From the NCBI GenBank assembly GCA_902651635.1, contig CACRSC010000007.1, positions 16,599 to 69,591 of the forward strand: a stretch of DNA of 52,993 nucleotides, read 5' to 3'. The position numbers and the translations under genes were made by a program. This document shows positions 11,659 to 24,032 of this stretch, piece after piece. How positions within the stretch are numbered: position 1 is the first letter of the stretch; the number at the start of each line of letters is the position of its first letter. Source of the stretch: Mastigamoeba balamuthi. Its lineage: Eukaryota; Evosea; Mastigamoebida; Mastigamoebidae. The notes beneath the pieces were generated by a model. The model saw only the letters and a program-made list of their open reading frames with translations. It was not told the origin of the DNA and ran no database searches.

Positions 11659-14600
11659 TACTTCTCTTCATATGGACAATAATTTGCGGTCGAGCCTGAA
11701 CTCATGGACCTGCAAGCGATCTATGAGTTTGCGGAAGCTGAAGTGCGCCCATAGTAATGATTCTCAGTGTATGTGCCACGTCACTCTGATTTCCATGTGT
11801 GACAAGCAGCCTCCGTGTTTGCCACTCAGTTGTGCTTACTCTGCTGCAAAGCATGACACTCGCACAGCAGCAACTCCGCGATGGGGAAACCGCACCTGAG
11901 CATGAGTTCTTTCCTAAAAGGTGTTATCTCTTTTGATATTCTTATGTACAAACAGCTGCGTGACACACAAACGGCAGTGCGCTGTCTGCAGGAAGCAAGG
12001 CAGATCAATGCAGCTCCTATCTTACTGGTAATTTAAGTACACAATCTACGCCCGTTCTTCGCCCAGAGAGTATCGTTCAGATCGGTGGTAAATGCAGTTG
12101 AAATACGGTTGCTAAGAGGAAATGTCGGGGCTATCGGGTTGCGATTGTATGGTGTATTGGGTTTGGTTTGGGCAATTCGTGTGTGCACCCGGAAATAGAT
12201 CGCGCCCATCGGGCACGGAAAACGTGCGATCCCAAGCCGGGGGCCTTGAGCTTGATGTGCCCGCCTGCACTGGGCTCAGCACAAGAGGCTGCTGCGGAGC
12301 GAGGGGTGCGGGGGCAGAAACCGAGTTACGCGGAGCATCTGTCGAGAGCGGGAAGAGGATAACGGTTTGGGGGGATTGGGCCCGGAGGTGCCGGAACAAA
12401 CGCAGGGCGCAGGCAGTTGATCGGCGAGAGGAGGAGGGGCGGAAGGAGGGGGCGGGGGACAGGAGTGCACAGCAGCCCGAGTGAACGCACTCGGCGCTGC
12501 GAATATTCGCACCTGTGCGCCGCCGTGGGAGAGATATCGCCCCTGGCTGAGCAGTTGCTCCGCTGGGGGATCGGTGCCCATTGGGCTTTGTTCCGTTCCC
12601 TCTTGTGTCTTCGCTCTCATCTCGGCGGGTGCGCATGGGTGCCTTGAAGCTTGTGCGCCGTCTGCGGCGCGTGCGGGTGCGGAATGCCGCGCCGGGCCCG
12701 ATGTTGCGGGTGGCGGGGGGCGCGCATCCGAACTACGCTACGGAAGCTGCTCTGGCGCCTCTGCAAGCATCGCGGTGGCCCTTGTGCACTGCCGCTGGCC
12801 ACTGGGCTCTGGGCGAGGGCTGAGCGTGTGCCGAGGCACCGTACAAGCTGCGGGATGCCGGGGGCAGGCTTTCCCGCGCAAACCGCGGTGCCGTTTCCGT
12901 GGCGTACCGTCGCGGGGAGATTCCAGCGATTCGGACTCGGGTTGCGTCACCCGACGCCACGTGGACGGGAAAGAGCGGTTGGCAATATCGGGGCGAGATT
13001 TGGTTGCTATAAATGGCTTGGCGCCAACAGAGAGCCTCATTTTATTGCACACCCTCCTTGTCGGTGATCCCCATGCCAGCTCGCACCACACCCGCTTTGT
13101 CCCGTCTCTCTGTCGCCTCTTTGTCGCCCCCGCGAGGTTCTTCTGTGCGTTCTGCTCGGCCCCTCGCTCCCTCGCCCCGTCCCACGGTTTTTTTCCGGCC
13201 TTTTGACGGAACGCAACTCAACGACGGCCTGTCCACCCGCACGCAGGTCCGGTCACGGTCGAGGCGCAGGCAAGGCGGTCAACACGTCGGGGGGCATGCG
13301 GCGTGAAGCCTCCAAGTACCCCACCAGCCCTGGTTGGAAGCGGCTGCATGGTCCGGTCGCTCACGCGTCCGCGGGCGTGCAAATCCCCCCCAACTCTCGG
13401 CGGAGGCGGCTGGAGCTCCACGCCCTCCTCCCGACCTGACCCGCCATGCCCCCGCGCCCTTCTCCGTCGTTCTGGCTCAGCCACCAGCCCCGCGTGCGCG
13501 CCTGACGACCAGTCGCGCCTCTGCCTCGCGACCTGCGCTCAGAAGACGTAGACCCCCTCTGCCCCCCAACATCTCCTCTCTGCTCTCCCGCGCTCTGTCG
13601 GCCCTGACCGCTCACTCGAGAACCCCGCAGCAAGTCCAGCTGCCCCTCATTCTCGGACAGCCGGGAGATCGTCGTCGCGCCGCATGTGTGGCGTCGCCGA
13701 TACCGACATCCGACGGCAACGACCAGGCGCACAACGCCCTGTGAGTTCTTTGCCATTTTTTCCCCCGCCCGGCGGGTATTTTCGTTGACGCGGGGTGTTT
13801 GTGCCGCAGTTGGCCGCAGCCGTGCTCCAGACGCTCCAGAGGCTCCCGAGAGACGCAGCGGCTGGGCCGGGAACCAAGACGTCGGTGCCTCCAAGTTCCC
13901 CACCAGCCCTGGTTGGAAGCGGCTGCATGGCCCTGGCGCTCACGCGCCTGCGGTTTGTGCAAATCCCCCCCATCCCTCGGCGGAAGCGGCTGGAGCTCCG
14001 ACGTCATCCCGGTCCAAGTTCCCCCCCTCTCTCGGACCTCTCGGCCGCACCTGGGCGCCGGTCTGTGGGCCACGTTGGTCGCGATCTCGAACGACATCTC
14101 CGCGTGCCGCGCAGTTCGTCGTGAAGTTTGTGCGCAAGCGCCATCACTGGGCGTCGTGTGCTCGCTCATCGGCGACAGAGGCAGTGGCAAGACCGCCGTG
14201 TTAAGTCAACAAACCAAATACCACCGAATCAAGCACACACACCATCCGTGTTCGCCACAGAGTCAATGTCAAACAAACCATCGGCGGGCCCTTTTTCAAA
14301 AAGCAACAATGCCTTTCCTCCGCTGTCTTGCCCCCACCAGCTTGAGCACCTTCAAAGAAGTTCGCGACCAACGACGAATCTGTGCGGTCTGAGCAGTCAG
14401 CGAGGGTTACGATTTTCCGAAGGGCATCCCTGCAAGCAAAGATGAAACGGGTGCCAGAGCCCCGAGCCCGATGTATTGAGCTTCTTTGTTGGACAACAAT
14501 GCCAGAGCTCGCACACGCCTCGCCCTCTGAGCGCGCTGGTGGGACTGGCGCCCCCAGCCTTGGTTGTTGGGTTTCCGTGTCGTAATTGCTCGTCCAAGTA

Positions 14601-16454
14601 GGGCACTGGGACCGGCCGAGCCCCCTCGCAGCGCGGCAGCGACAGGGCACGAGGGCCAGCAGGGGAAGGGGGGGAACTTGCGCCGCAGACTCCGCGGAGC
14701 TCCGCCGCTGGCCGCCGCCGAGAGTTGGTGGGGTACTTGCACGCCCGCAGGTGTCTGTGCACCGCGGCCATGCAGCCGCTTCCAACCAGGGCTGGCGAGG
14801 GCACACATGGAGGCTTCCGCGTCGTCGCCTGCGGCACAGCCGCTGCCTTCCCCCGGGCCTCCCGCCCCGCCGCTACCGCGCCCACCCCTGTCGCGCGCCT
14901 CCACGGCCGCCGCCACCCCGGAGGGGAGGGGGGGAACTTGGGCGCACGGAGACACGGTGGCAGTCAGTCCGCCCGCTGGCCGGGCGCTGGTGGGGTACTT
15001 GCACGCCCGCTGGCGTCGGGGCGCCAGGGCCGTGCAGCCGCTTCCAGCGTGGGCTCGCGGGGGTTCCTGGAGCTGCCCTTCGTCTCCCGCCCAGCCGCTG
15101 CGTCCCCCCCGGGGCGGCACGTGCCCTGTCTGCGTTTGACTCTGTGGGCAGGGCTTTGAGTGTCGCAGAAACAAGCGCTGGGAGGGCAACGCACAGGCTT
15201 GACAGCGAAGGGCAACACCCGAGACAGACAGCATCGCCACGATCGGGACCGGACGCGCGGCGATGAGGAACCGAGTCGCCCTGAGGCATGGCAGTGGAAG
15301 GTCCTCCGCGTTGCCTGTGCGCGTGCCGGTCAGTTGGACTCTGAGTTTGCGTTGCGGCGCGCAGTACCCGCTGTGCCCGCTGTCTGTTGCCGCGGGGCGA
15401 CCGATTGCCGCCGCCGCGGAGGGGAGGGGGGGAACTTGGGCGCCGGAGACACGGTGGCAGTCAGTCCGCCCGCTGGCCGGGCGCTGGCGGGGTACTTGCA
15501 CGCCCGCTGGCGTCGGGGCGCCAGGGCCGTGCAGCCGCTTCCAGCGTGGGCTCGTCGGGGGTTCCTGGAGCTGCCCTTCGTCTCCCGCCCAGCCGCTGCG
15601 TCCCCTCCGTGGCTGCGCTCGCGCTCCGCCCTCTGCCCGCTCCCCGCCCCGCGTCCCCGGCTCCCTGGCCACCCGCCCCGCGAAGAGATGACGCTGGCGT
15701 ATCGTCAGGACGACGCCCAGTCGACTCTGTGGCGCACGCGCGTCTGGTCGGGGCGACGGCGCGGATGATGACAAAGTCCACGTCATCCGAAGCGCTCTCC
15801 CGGGCTCGCTGCGATTCGTCATCTTCGGGTGTGACGTGTCAGTCGATGACGACACCTGCGGCGTGGCGTGGGAGGAGGGGCGCGCACACGAGTGGGCGAC
15901 GAAGCGTTCGGTGGCGGTCGGCGAGTGCGCGAACAGCGAGCGAGCCGAGTGCGGAAATGCCGGGGGTGCGCTGACCACGAAGAGGCACAGGGACACGGCG
16001 TGGCGTGCGCTCGGTTCCTCCGCGCGTTCGCCGCGGCTTCGTTGTCCCTGCGGGCCCGTCGTCTTGACTCTGCACGTGCTCGTCCGCGTCGCCCGGGGCC
16101 CTCGCTCGCACCTGAGCGCGCACGAGCAGCAGAGCGTGAGCGTTGGTTCGTCTTGGCGCTGTCGCTGTTGTGAGAAGCGCTCTGCGGGCCAGAGGAGGGC
16201 GGAGGGGTCTCGAGTGCCCGCGAGGACCGAGTCAGAGAGCGCACTGTCGGAGGAAGCTGCCCCGAGGGTCGGTGAGGGCCCGACGTGGTGAGGGGAAGCC
16301 GGGGGAGGCTGGGGTGTGCTTGAGAGCGAGTACAAGAAAAGTGCTGAGGTGGCTGGGGCGCACGCCGATCTTCCCCGGCCGATACGTCATCGGCCAACGA
16401 AGCGACCCTGCGCCCTCTGCCCCGAAAATATCCAAGAAATCTTCTGGAATCCGG
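11659..16454. repeat. Right arm of giant inverted repeat (~4.8 kb)
   Basis: Reverse complement of 5370-10666 apart from one missing 497-bp unit and scattered small differences, for example 3 bp near 14012 and single bases near 12868 and 13790. The outer junction is GGAATCCGG at 16446-16454. Beyond it, a few bases still resemble the left flank and similarity then fades. A Walker A-like peptide (GDRGSGKT, plus strand 14165-14197) and a TATA-like motif (13008) mirror those of the left arm. No gene is supported. Confidence 0.95.
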
Positions 16455-16902
16455 CCTGCTGAATCTTGACATGCTCGTTGCTCGCTGGAACGCCTGCGCC
16501 AGGCCGCCTCCTTAGTGCCTACGGGACGTTGGGTGCTACCAGCTCGCAAGCGCCCTCGAGGGCCACTTGCTTTCTTCAGCCGAATTGGGCGGGCCAGACG
16601 TGAGCGAGCCACCCTTGAGCATCGCCCTCTGGGTGAGCGGCGTACCTCGAGCACGTGGACGCGTGTGCCTGCGGTGCGCGAGTTTCCTGATGTCGTGGGC
16701 ATTTGTTGGGCTCAGGCGTCGAACGCCCACGCGCCTTAACGACCAAAATGCAACTAGGAGGGCTCCTCAATCCGCATCGCTGATTAGGAGGGTGGTTTTG
16801 AGTGTTTGAACACAGACGCGAGTTGTTGTTGGCACGCATGCAAGGTTGTCTTCCACTTATCTCTCAATAGCGGTGCACTAGACCCCGAGTCTGTTGCATT
16901 TC
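16455..16902. other. Spacer between palindrome and SMU1
   Basis: About 450 bp of mixed composition with no gene, RNA or repeat that I can support. Its right part is presumably the SMU1 3' untranslated region. Confidence 0.4.
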
Positions 16903-18777
16903 CTACGGATGCCACGTCTTCAGAGTCCCGTCCTCCCCGTACGTTGCCAGAAGGCTCCTGTGCGGGTGCGCTGTGATGCCCACCAGTCCTCCGTCGTGCG
17001 TCTTGACCGTGTTCTCCAGTCTCCCCGTTTCCTGTCGCGCACAGGGGAGGAGGAGGGCCGTTTGAGTTAAGGCCAGCCGCAGTGGGCGACGAGGCAACGC
17101 ACCGAGTTGAAGCAGTACACGAGGCCGTCCTGCGACGCGGCGAACACGTAGCCGCCGTGCGCACTGACGCAGCACGCGACGAACTCGATCCCGGGCCCCG
17201 CGGTGAACGTCTTCACGAGCTGGCCCTTGAGCGTGACGAGGGCGACCGTGTCCGACTTGGTCCCGATGACGAGCTGCTGCTCCGACGACGCCGCGCCCTC
17301 CCTGGGCGACGCCAGCGCGACCGAGATGACCGGCGTGTCTGGTCTGCCCGCCAGCACGTTGGCCAGGAACTGCGCGGGCCGCAGGACGTCGAGGCAGTCC
17401 GAGGACCTGGCGTCCCAGATGCGCACGGTGCCGTCGCTCGAGCCCGAGACGACCCACGCGCCCGACTGCGCGTAGCAGACGTCGTTGACGAACGACGTGT
17501 GGCCCCGGAAGACCTTGATCGTGCGGCCCGAGTTGAGCCCGTGGACCCTCGCGGTCTGGTCGAACGACCCCGTCAGCAGCTGCGTTCCGTCCCTGCTGAA
17601 CGCCGCGCACGTGAGGCCCTGGTCGTGCGCCCGCTCGATCTTGCGCAGCAGCTTGCCCGTGCGCGCCTGCCAGACCTTGAGGACGCCGTCCTGGCTGCCC
17701 GTCGCCAGCGCGTCCGAGTCGCGCGACCACGCGATGCAGAGCACCGGGGCGTCGTGGACCATGAACTCGTCGTCGGCCTGGAACTTGAGCCCGCGGTCGA
17801 CGCGCCCCGCGGTGAAGTCCCACAGCTCGACGAAGCCGTCGAGCGAGCCCGTCGCGAGGTGCTGGCCGTCGGGCGCGAACCTGGCGGCCTCGCAGTGGCT
17901 CTTCTTGCCCATCTTCATCGTGCGCTCGACCTCGCGCGGGCACCGCTCGCTCGTCTCGGCCCCCGCGGCCCCCGACGTGTACGACGCCGACCCGCGGAAC
18001 ACGTCGAACTTGGTCCCCGGCGGCAGCAGCCCCTGGTGCTGCTGCCACTTGAGCGCCTGGCCCACGAGCGCGAGCAGCCGCCCGGGCTGCACGACCGCCA
18101 CCTCGCCCGACAGCGCCCGCGCGACGGCCGCCCTCCGCCGCTCCTTGGCCGTGCCCCCGTACGCCTCGCGCGCGTCGAACGTCGCCGCCTGCACGACGCG
18201 CTCGAGGTGCGCGTGGCGCTCGGGGTCGCCCTCGCGCAGCAGCTGCATCGGCGCCGTCTGCCGTATCAGCGACCGCGCCGTCTCGCGCTCCCGCATCTCC
18301 GCGAGCTCCAGCGCGATTTGCTCGTACAGGTCGATCAGCTGCCGAGGGGGGAGCAGGCGGGGGCATGGCAGGCCGCGCGCGTGAGGACCCTCGGTCGAGG
18401 AGAAGGCAGCGAGGGGGGTGGACGGGGCGCACCTTGGTGGGGGGCAGCTTGAGCGAGGACACCGTCTGCAGCACAGTGTCCCAGTGGCCGTTGTTGATGT
18501 CCGAGATGAAGACGTCCAGGCTGCGCAGGGAACGGCGTGGAACGGCACAGGGGCCCTGGGTGAGCGGGCCGGTGCGCGTGGAAGGAACAGGGAGGGGAGG
18601 GGGGAGAGAGAGAGAGAGAGCGGACTTGTCGACGGTGTTGAGGACGACCTGGGCCTCGTCCTGGAGGGTGCGCGCGGTCTCGTGCAGGTTGTTCTCGCGG
18701 AGGTACTGCAGGATCAGCCGCAGCACGTCCGAGGACTCGACCTCGAGGCTCGGCGTTTGCGTCGGCGCCGCGCTCAT
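16903..18777 (-). CDS. SMU1: SMU1 WD40-repeat splicing factor
   Basis: Spliceosomal protein that works with RED during activation of the B complex. Exons on the minus strand are 18777-18626, 18520-18433, 18338-17103 and 17031-16903, all in phase, giving 534 aa (human about 513). The LisH motif ([18 protein letters not shown]) comes first. The CTLH region spans the intron with [15 protein letters not shown] and [17 protein letters not shown]. The family-specific [18 protein letters not shown] follows. Seven or so WD repeats run to the end ([26 protein letters not shown]). The first intron has a pure CT tract. The gene is transcribed toward the palindrome, and the next gene upstream, on the same strand, ends 254 bp away. 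Confidence 0.97.
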   Translation of the reverse strand: MSAAPTQTPSLEVESSDVLRLILQYLRENNLHETARTLQDEAQVVLNTVDKSALSLSLPPPLPVPSTRTGPLTQGPCAVPRRSLRSLDVFISDINNGHWDTVLQTVSSLKLPPTKVRPVHPPRCLLLDRGSSRARPAMPPPAPPSAADRPVRANRAGARGDAGARDGAVADTADGADAAAARGRPRAPRAPRARRAGGDVRRARGVRGHGQGAAEGGRRAGAVGRGGGRAARAAARARGPGAQVAAAPGAAAAGDQVRRVPRVGVVHVGGRGGRDERAVPARGRAHDEDGQEEPLRGRQVRARRPAPRDGLARRLRRAVGLHRGARRPRAQVPGRRRVHGPRRPGALHRVVARLGRAGDGQPGRRPQGLAGAHGQAAAQDRAGARPGPHVRGVQQGRNAAADGVVRPDREGPRAQLGPHDQGLPGPHVVRQRRLLRAVGRVGRLGLERRHRAHLGRQVLGLPRRPAARAVPGQRAGGQTRHAGHLGRAGVAQGGRGVVGAAARHRDQVGHGRPRHAQGPAREDVHRGARDRVRRVLRQCARRLRVRRVAGRPRVLLQLGALPRRPLRLALTQTALLLPCARQETGRLENTVKTHDGGLVGITAHPHRSLLATYGEDGTLKTWHP

Positions 18778-19031
18778 CTTCGCCGCAGGGAGAGGGCAAC
18801 ACAAAGAAGAAGATCCAGAGAAATCCGGAAGATACGGGAATCTAGATAGGGCGCCAATAATATCCCCATAGAGAGATTCCGATACTGTTGTAGTTCAAAC
18901 AGCGTTTCGTGTATTGTTGTGGTGCCCGCGGGTGGGGCGTTTTGGGAAGGGATGGGGAGGGCGTGTAGGTTTCAGTGAGAGGCGGGGGGGAGCGTGGTGG
19001 ACAACAACTGAGTCAACGGCGGGGATGGCGA

Positions 19032-20227
19032 CTAGTACTCGAGGATGGCCTCGCCTATCTTGTCGCACGTGGGGATCGTGCACTGCAGGTCGAACGTCTT
19101 GCTGAGCACGATCTTGAAGATGTTCTGCACGTTGACCGAGTGCGCCGCGCTGCAGAAGATCACGGGCGACTTCATGGCCCCCGCGAAGCGCTTGGCCTGC
19201 TTCGTCGTCTCCTCCTGGTCCTCCAGCGGCAGCTGCTTGAACAGGTCGTACTTGGTCCCGATCAGGAACGTGAATGCAGTCTGTGACGTCGCAGATTATC
19301 CCCACCGCGTGGCGCGGAAATCAGGGAAATGAGGGATCAGCCCCGATTTGGTGGGTGACTTTCACACGGGGGGGGGGGAAGGGCCGATGGGGAGGAGGAC
19401 CTTGTTGAAGCCGCGGGCCTGGCGGTACCACTCCTTGACGCTGTTGAGCGTGGCCTTGCGCGTGAGGTCGAACATGAACAGGATGGCCTGCGCGTCATTG
19501 CACACCAGGGGCATCATGTTGGCAAACTCGCGCTGACCTGAGATTCCCAGAGATATCAATCAGGTGCCGGTTAGTTCCCAACAGGGATGGGGGTGTGCGT
19601 GTGCACCCGCTGAGGGAAATGGCAAGTTGATAGGAGAGATAGAGACATCGTCGCAAGGGAGGTGGGGGGTGGGCGCCGCGCACCTCCGAGATCCCAGATG
19701 CTGAAGGTGATTGTGTTGTTCCGCAGCGTGATGGTCTTCTCCATGAAGTTGACACCTGCCGTTATGCATTGGAGGCCGAGTTAATTTCGGAGGGGGAGGG
19801 GGGGCGCCCAGAGAGCTGTGTAGGTTTCGGTCGCGTGTGGTGGGTGCAGTGCCCGCAACAGTTGCTCCCCAGCGTAAAGGCAGGGCCGGGGCCCAAGCAG
19901 AGCCCAGAGCAGGCCAGCCGCGGCAGGGAGGGGGGGCGTACCGAGCGTCTGAATGTAATCCTCGTCAAACGATCCCTCGACGTACTTGACCATGAGCGAG
20001 GTCTTGCCGATTTGGCTGTCCCCGAGCTGCGCGCCGCCCGCGCGGCCGCGGTACATAGCGAGGAAATCGGGTTAGTATATCGAAATTACAAACCAAACGG
20101 CAACGAGTCACGAGGCCGGGGGGGCCACCCCAGGCGGGTCCCCAGCGGCTGCACGCACCATGGCGACTTTCACGACGACCGCGTTCTTCTTGGACGTGTC
20201 CGAGGCCGCCTGGAATTCGTCCCCCAT
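19032..20227 (-). CDS. Spg1/Tem1-type small GTPase
   Basis: Ras-superfamily GTPase of the septation/mitotic-exit class, which in fungi and amoebae switches on a kinase cascade controlling cytokinesis. Five exons (20227-20159, 20026-19942, 19755-19684, 19537-19401, 19280-19032) give 203 aa. Visible motifs are the P-loop GDSQIGKTS, the family hallmark VNFMEKTI, G3 in WDLGGQREF, then [17 protein letters not shown] and [14 protein letters not shown]4 in GTKYD and G5 in CSAAHS. The C-terminus (AILEY) has no prenylation motif, as in Spg1. Both G1 and G3 sit next to exon junctions. Gly replaces the usual Gln position shift seen in Ras (DLGGQ), which is normal for this family. Confidence 0.95.
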
Positions 20228-20484
20228 CTTCGCACACAAAACACCAAACCGGCGCGCCCCTCGGGGGGTGTTTTAACGAAGATATTTATTATACAAGGCC
20301 GAAATGCTAGTATCCCCGAAATATCTCGTCGGCGCGCAATTAGCCAGTTAACGCGCGTACAGTTGATACCCCCCGCCCCACCGCGAGTCCCGGCCAGACA
20401 GGCCCGAAGGTTTCTGCAGATAATGCTGGGGAGGTAATATGAAAGCGGTTGGGGACACAGTTGCCTCAGATATCTGCGAGTCTA

Positions 20485-21272
20485 TCACAGGCCGCCCTCC
20501 TCTATGCCAAGAGCGTGCGACCCGCGCATGTCCTTGCGCCTCTTGACGTCGCGCTCCTCCTCCTCCCACGCCGCCTTCTGCGCGGCCTCGGCCTGCAGGG
20601 AGGGGCACAGTCCGGTCAGGGGGGGCTCCGGCGCTGGCGGTCCGCCCAGTCCGGCGGGTCTTACCTCCTTGAGATCGACCTTCTTGAACGTCGCCAGCGA
20701 TGCTCTCTCCTTCTCGGGCGACTGGGCACGCGTGGGAGGGGGGGAGGGGGAGGAGTGTCAGCGCGTGCCGGCACAGGAGCGTGCAAGAGGGGCGGCACCA
20801 CTTCGCAGAGGAGGACGATGTTCTCGCCTCGGACGATGTAGAGGCCGCAGCGGCGCTCCGAGTAGGTGCCGTTGACGATGATCCGCTCGACTGTGCCCTC
20901 GAGCACGACGGTGCCTGGGGGCCCGCGCGTGAGCCCAACGGCGCGCGCGTATCTCCAGCGCAGTACCAAACGTGTCGTACGAGCGCAGAATACCGTACAA
21001 ATGCTTCAGCTGCCCCGCGACGTCCCTCACGACCACCAGCACTCTCTCTGCGCCGCGCCGGAACCGGTCATAAGCGTGCGTAACCGCGCCGAGACGCGCT
21101 GGAACGGAGCGGGGAGGCGGCGCTGGGAGGAGAGTTTGTGCGTACTGTCGACCTCCTCGAAAAGGCTCGCCGTGGCGCACCACGGAATCCCCCTGTGCCC
21201 CGATTCGGCACCAGCGGCCGCCGCGGTGGCCTGGCCCGCACCCGCGCTCTGCCTCTGCTTCTGCTGCGACAT
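20485..21272 (-). CDS. LSM1: LSM1-like mRNA decay protein
   Basis: Subunit of the cytoplasmic Lsm1-7 ring that binds deadenylated mRNA 3' ends and promotes decapping. Exons 21272-21146, 21047-20967, 20914-20799, 20721-20665 and 20592-20485 give 162 aa. An N-terminal Gln/Ala-rich extension of about 30 residues precedes the Sm fold. Sm1 is LVVVRDVAGQLKHLYGILRSYD, continuing VVLEGTVERIIV. Sm2 has the diagnostic RG in GLYIVRGENIVLLCEV. The tail is charged and Lys/Glu rich, as in LSM1 rather than LSM8. It shares a short divergent promoter region (140 bp) with SF3B2. Confidence 0.9.
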
Positions 21273-21412
21273 GGGCCGCTCGGCGCAAAAACACCCCCAA
21301 AAACTGAGATTCTCTCTGCGCGTCGCTGGTATCTCGCGAAATATCTCCCCGGCCCGTGACGATCGCGGGCTGAAAAATCGCACATAGAACCTCTTCTGTC
21401 CCCTCTCGTGTG

Positions 21413-23808
21413 ATGGCGGAGGTTGTGGCGGCGCCCGCCGTCGTGCAAGCCCCCGACGCGGCGCTCCCCGCCGCCGCGGCGAAGCGCGTGCTGGCGCGCA
21501 AGGAGCAGCGCAGGAAGAAAAAGCTCTCGCGCCAACTCGCGCGCGCGCAGGACGACAACGCGCCGGCTGATGACGCCACGCCGACGCCGGACAGCGCGGA
21601 CAGCGCTCAGCACAACGACGCGCCGGCGGCCCCGGAGCCCGCCGGAGAAGCGTCGGACCCGAAGCCCGACATCGAATACGTGAAGGAGGGGCTCGACGCC
21701 GAGGACCCGCTCTACTCGCACTTCGCCGACGTCTTCGGGCGCTTCGCCGAGCGCGAGGAGGCGGCGGCGGCGCGCGAGGAGGAGGCCCAGGCGGCGCAGG
21801 AGGACGCCGCGGCAGCGCACGAGGCCGCCGAGGAGCAGCAGCAGGCCGCGGCCTCGCTGCTCTTCGACCCGATCGCTGCGCAGCAGGTGCGCGGCGCAGC
21901 GGTTCTTCTTCGGCTTGTGACGTGTTCTGACGTTTTTGCGTGTCGTTTCGCGGCGGTTCCCCAGGCGGAGGAGAAGAAGCTGTCGAGGAGGCAGCTGAAG
22001 AAGATCAAGATGGAGAGTGTCGGAATCCTCAAGCAGAAGGTCAAGCGGCCAGAAGTCGTCGAGGTCGGTTCTTCTCTTTGGCGCGTCGGTTTTCCTTTTC
22101 CCGCTGACGTGCCATCGGCCCCCTCCCCTCGCAGCTGCACGATGTGAACTCGACGGACCCGGGGTTCCTGATCTTCCTCAAGTCGTACCACAACACGGTG
22201 CCGGTTCCGAGGCACTGGTGCCAGAAGCGGCGCTACCTGCAGGCCAAGCGCGGCAACGAGCGTGGCTCGTTCAAGCTGCCCTGTGCGATCCTGAAACCCG
22301 CTCACGGCTTCTCTTTTGCTGCGGGTCTCACTGTCGTTGGCTCTGCCCCTGGGCTGCAGCATTTATCGAGGCGACGGGGATCTCGAAGATCAGGGAGTCG
22401 TACCAGGGCAAGACGAACAACCAGGCCAAGACCGGCAAGATGGACATTGACTACCAGGTATGGCCTGCTTTGCGAGGGAGGCGTGGGGAAAAGGGTAGAG
22501 GGGGAGGGAGCTTGTGGGGGGTGGGGTGGGGGAAAAAGTGATTGAGAGATTAAGAGTGCAGGGGCTCAGATGGTTGATCCAATAGTTATGTCGTCAGCGG
22601 TTGATCTGAACTACATTCCTCCTTGCCCAATAGATCTGGTAGAATCAGAATTTTTGGGTTTTCCGTCTTGTGTGCCTTTTCCGCTGATTTGCTCTTGGCG
22701 TTATGGGAGCGTCCCCCAAACAGATTTTCCTCCTTTTTCTCACCGCGTGGCCATGTCTGCTGTGTTGCAGGTCCTGAGGGATGCGTTCTTCAAGTACCAG
22801 ACCAAGCCGAAGATGTGCATACACGGCGACATCTACTACGAGAACAAGGAGTACGAGGTCAGCATGAAGGAGAAGCGCCCCGGCGAGATCAGCGAGGACC
22901 TGCGCAAGGCTCTCGGCATGCCCGAGGGCTTCCCGCCGCCGTGGCTCTACAACATGCAGAAGTACGGCCCGCCTCCGTCGTACCCGAGCCTCAAGGTGCC
23001 GGGCCTCAACGCCCCGATCCCCTCGGGGGCGCAGTACGGCTTCCACCCCGGGGGCTGGGGCAAGGTCCCCGTCGACGAGACGGGCAAGCCGGCCTACGGC
23101 GGCGACCCCTTCGGCGTGGCTCCCGCGCAGCCCGAGCACACGGCCGAGAGCGGCGAGCCCAAGTACTGGGGCGAGATCGAGGCCGAGGAGGAGGAGGAGG
23201 AGGAGCAGCCCGAGGAGCACGCCGAGGGCGAGGAGGACGAGAACGCCGAGGAGGACGACGAGGGCGAGGCCGCGGGCGCGCAGCACTTGGAGGAGGCCGA
23301 GGAGCGCTCCGGGACCGAGAGCGTCGCCGAGGGCACCGCCAGCGTTGCCGCGGGCCTCGAGACGCCCGACAGCATCGATCTGGTCAAGCAGCAGCAGGCG
23401 CAGCTGCGCGAGCTGCAGGCGCAGGCCGCCGAGCGCGCGTCGGCGTCGAAGCCGCTGTACACGGTGCTCGAGCAGCAGGCGACCAAGGTGGGCGCCGCCA
23501 TGATGGGGTCGACGCACAAGTACAAGATCCCCGAGCCCTCGGCGACGGGGCAGAACGCGACGGTCGCGCTGAACCCGGGCGAGCTCGAGGCCATGGAGAC
23601 GGGGTCGCTCGACGAGAACGTGCTCAAGCGCAAGTTCGAGGAGGTGCAGAAGGAGAGGGCCGCGGCCGCCGCGGACGCGGCCAGCGCGCCCAAGGGCGGG
23701 TCGCTGCCGGTCCAGGGCGAGGACCTGAGCGACATGGTGGCCGAGCGGGAGCGCAAGCGCAAGCGCAAGGAGAAGGAGAAGGAGAAGTCCAAGAAGTTCA
23801 AGTTTTGA
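21413..23808 (+). CDS. SF3B2: Splicing factor 3B subunit 2 (SAP145/Cus1)
   Basis: U2 snRNP component that tethers U2 to the branch region. Exons 21413-21886, 21965-22063, 22135-22282, 22360-22457 and 22771-23808 give 618 aa, shorter than human because the N-terminal region is reduced. The start is the first ATG after an upstream stop. An Ala/Glu-rich N-terminus is followed by the DUF382 domain (LSRRQLKKIKMESVGILKQ, STDPGFLIFLKSYHNTVPVP, HWCQKRRYL). The PSP domain follows (PGEISEDLRKALGMPEG, PPPWLYNMQKYGPPPSYP, HPGGWGKVPVDETGKP). An acidic tract, the conserved MMGSTH and a Lys-rich tail ending KKFKF complete it. The last intron, 313 nt, is far longer than the others. Confidence 0.96.
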
Positions 23809-24032
23809 ACACCGGAATGGAAGCGGTGGCGCCTCGTCCTGTCTTTACGATTACGAAATGCACTGTCCCGTGCACGTTCGACACTCGGTCGCCTGCCGAC
23901 GAAGCCGAAGCTGTGCATTTCGAACGACGGTTCTGTAGGCTTCTCGGGTTCTTTTCTGCCGTTCAGTTTTCGTTCTCTAAAAACTCATTTTTGTCTGTCT
24001 GATCTGAGAGGAACGTTGTGCTGGCTCCACGA
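23809..24032. other. Intergenic region SF3B2 to kinase
   Basis: Short gap of about 220 bp that presumably contains the SF3B2 3' end and the kinase promoter. Nothing else is visible. Confidence 0.4.

Noticed and set aside
5370-16454. The palindrome as a plain assembly artefact
   Set aside because: Arms differ by an extra 497-bp unit and numerous small changes, and the spacer is asymmetric. An artefact would mirror exactly. It is not fully excluded without reads.
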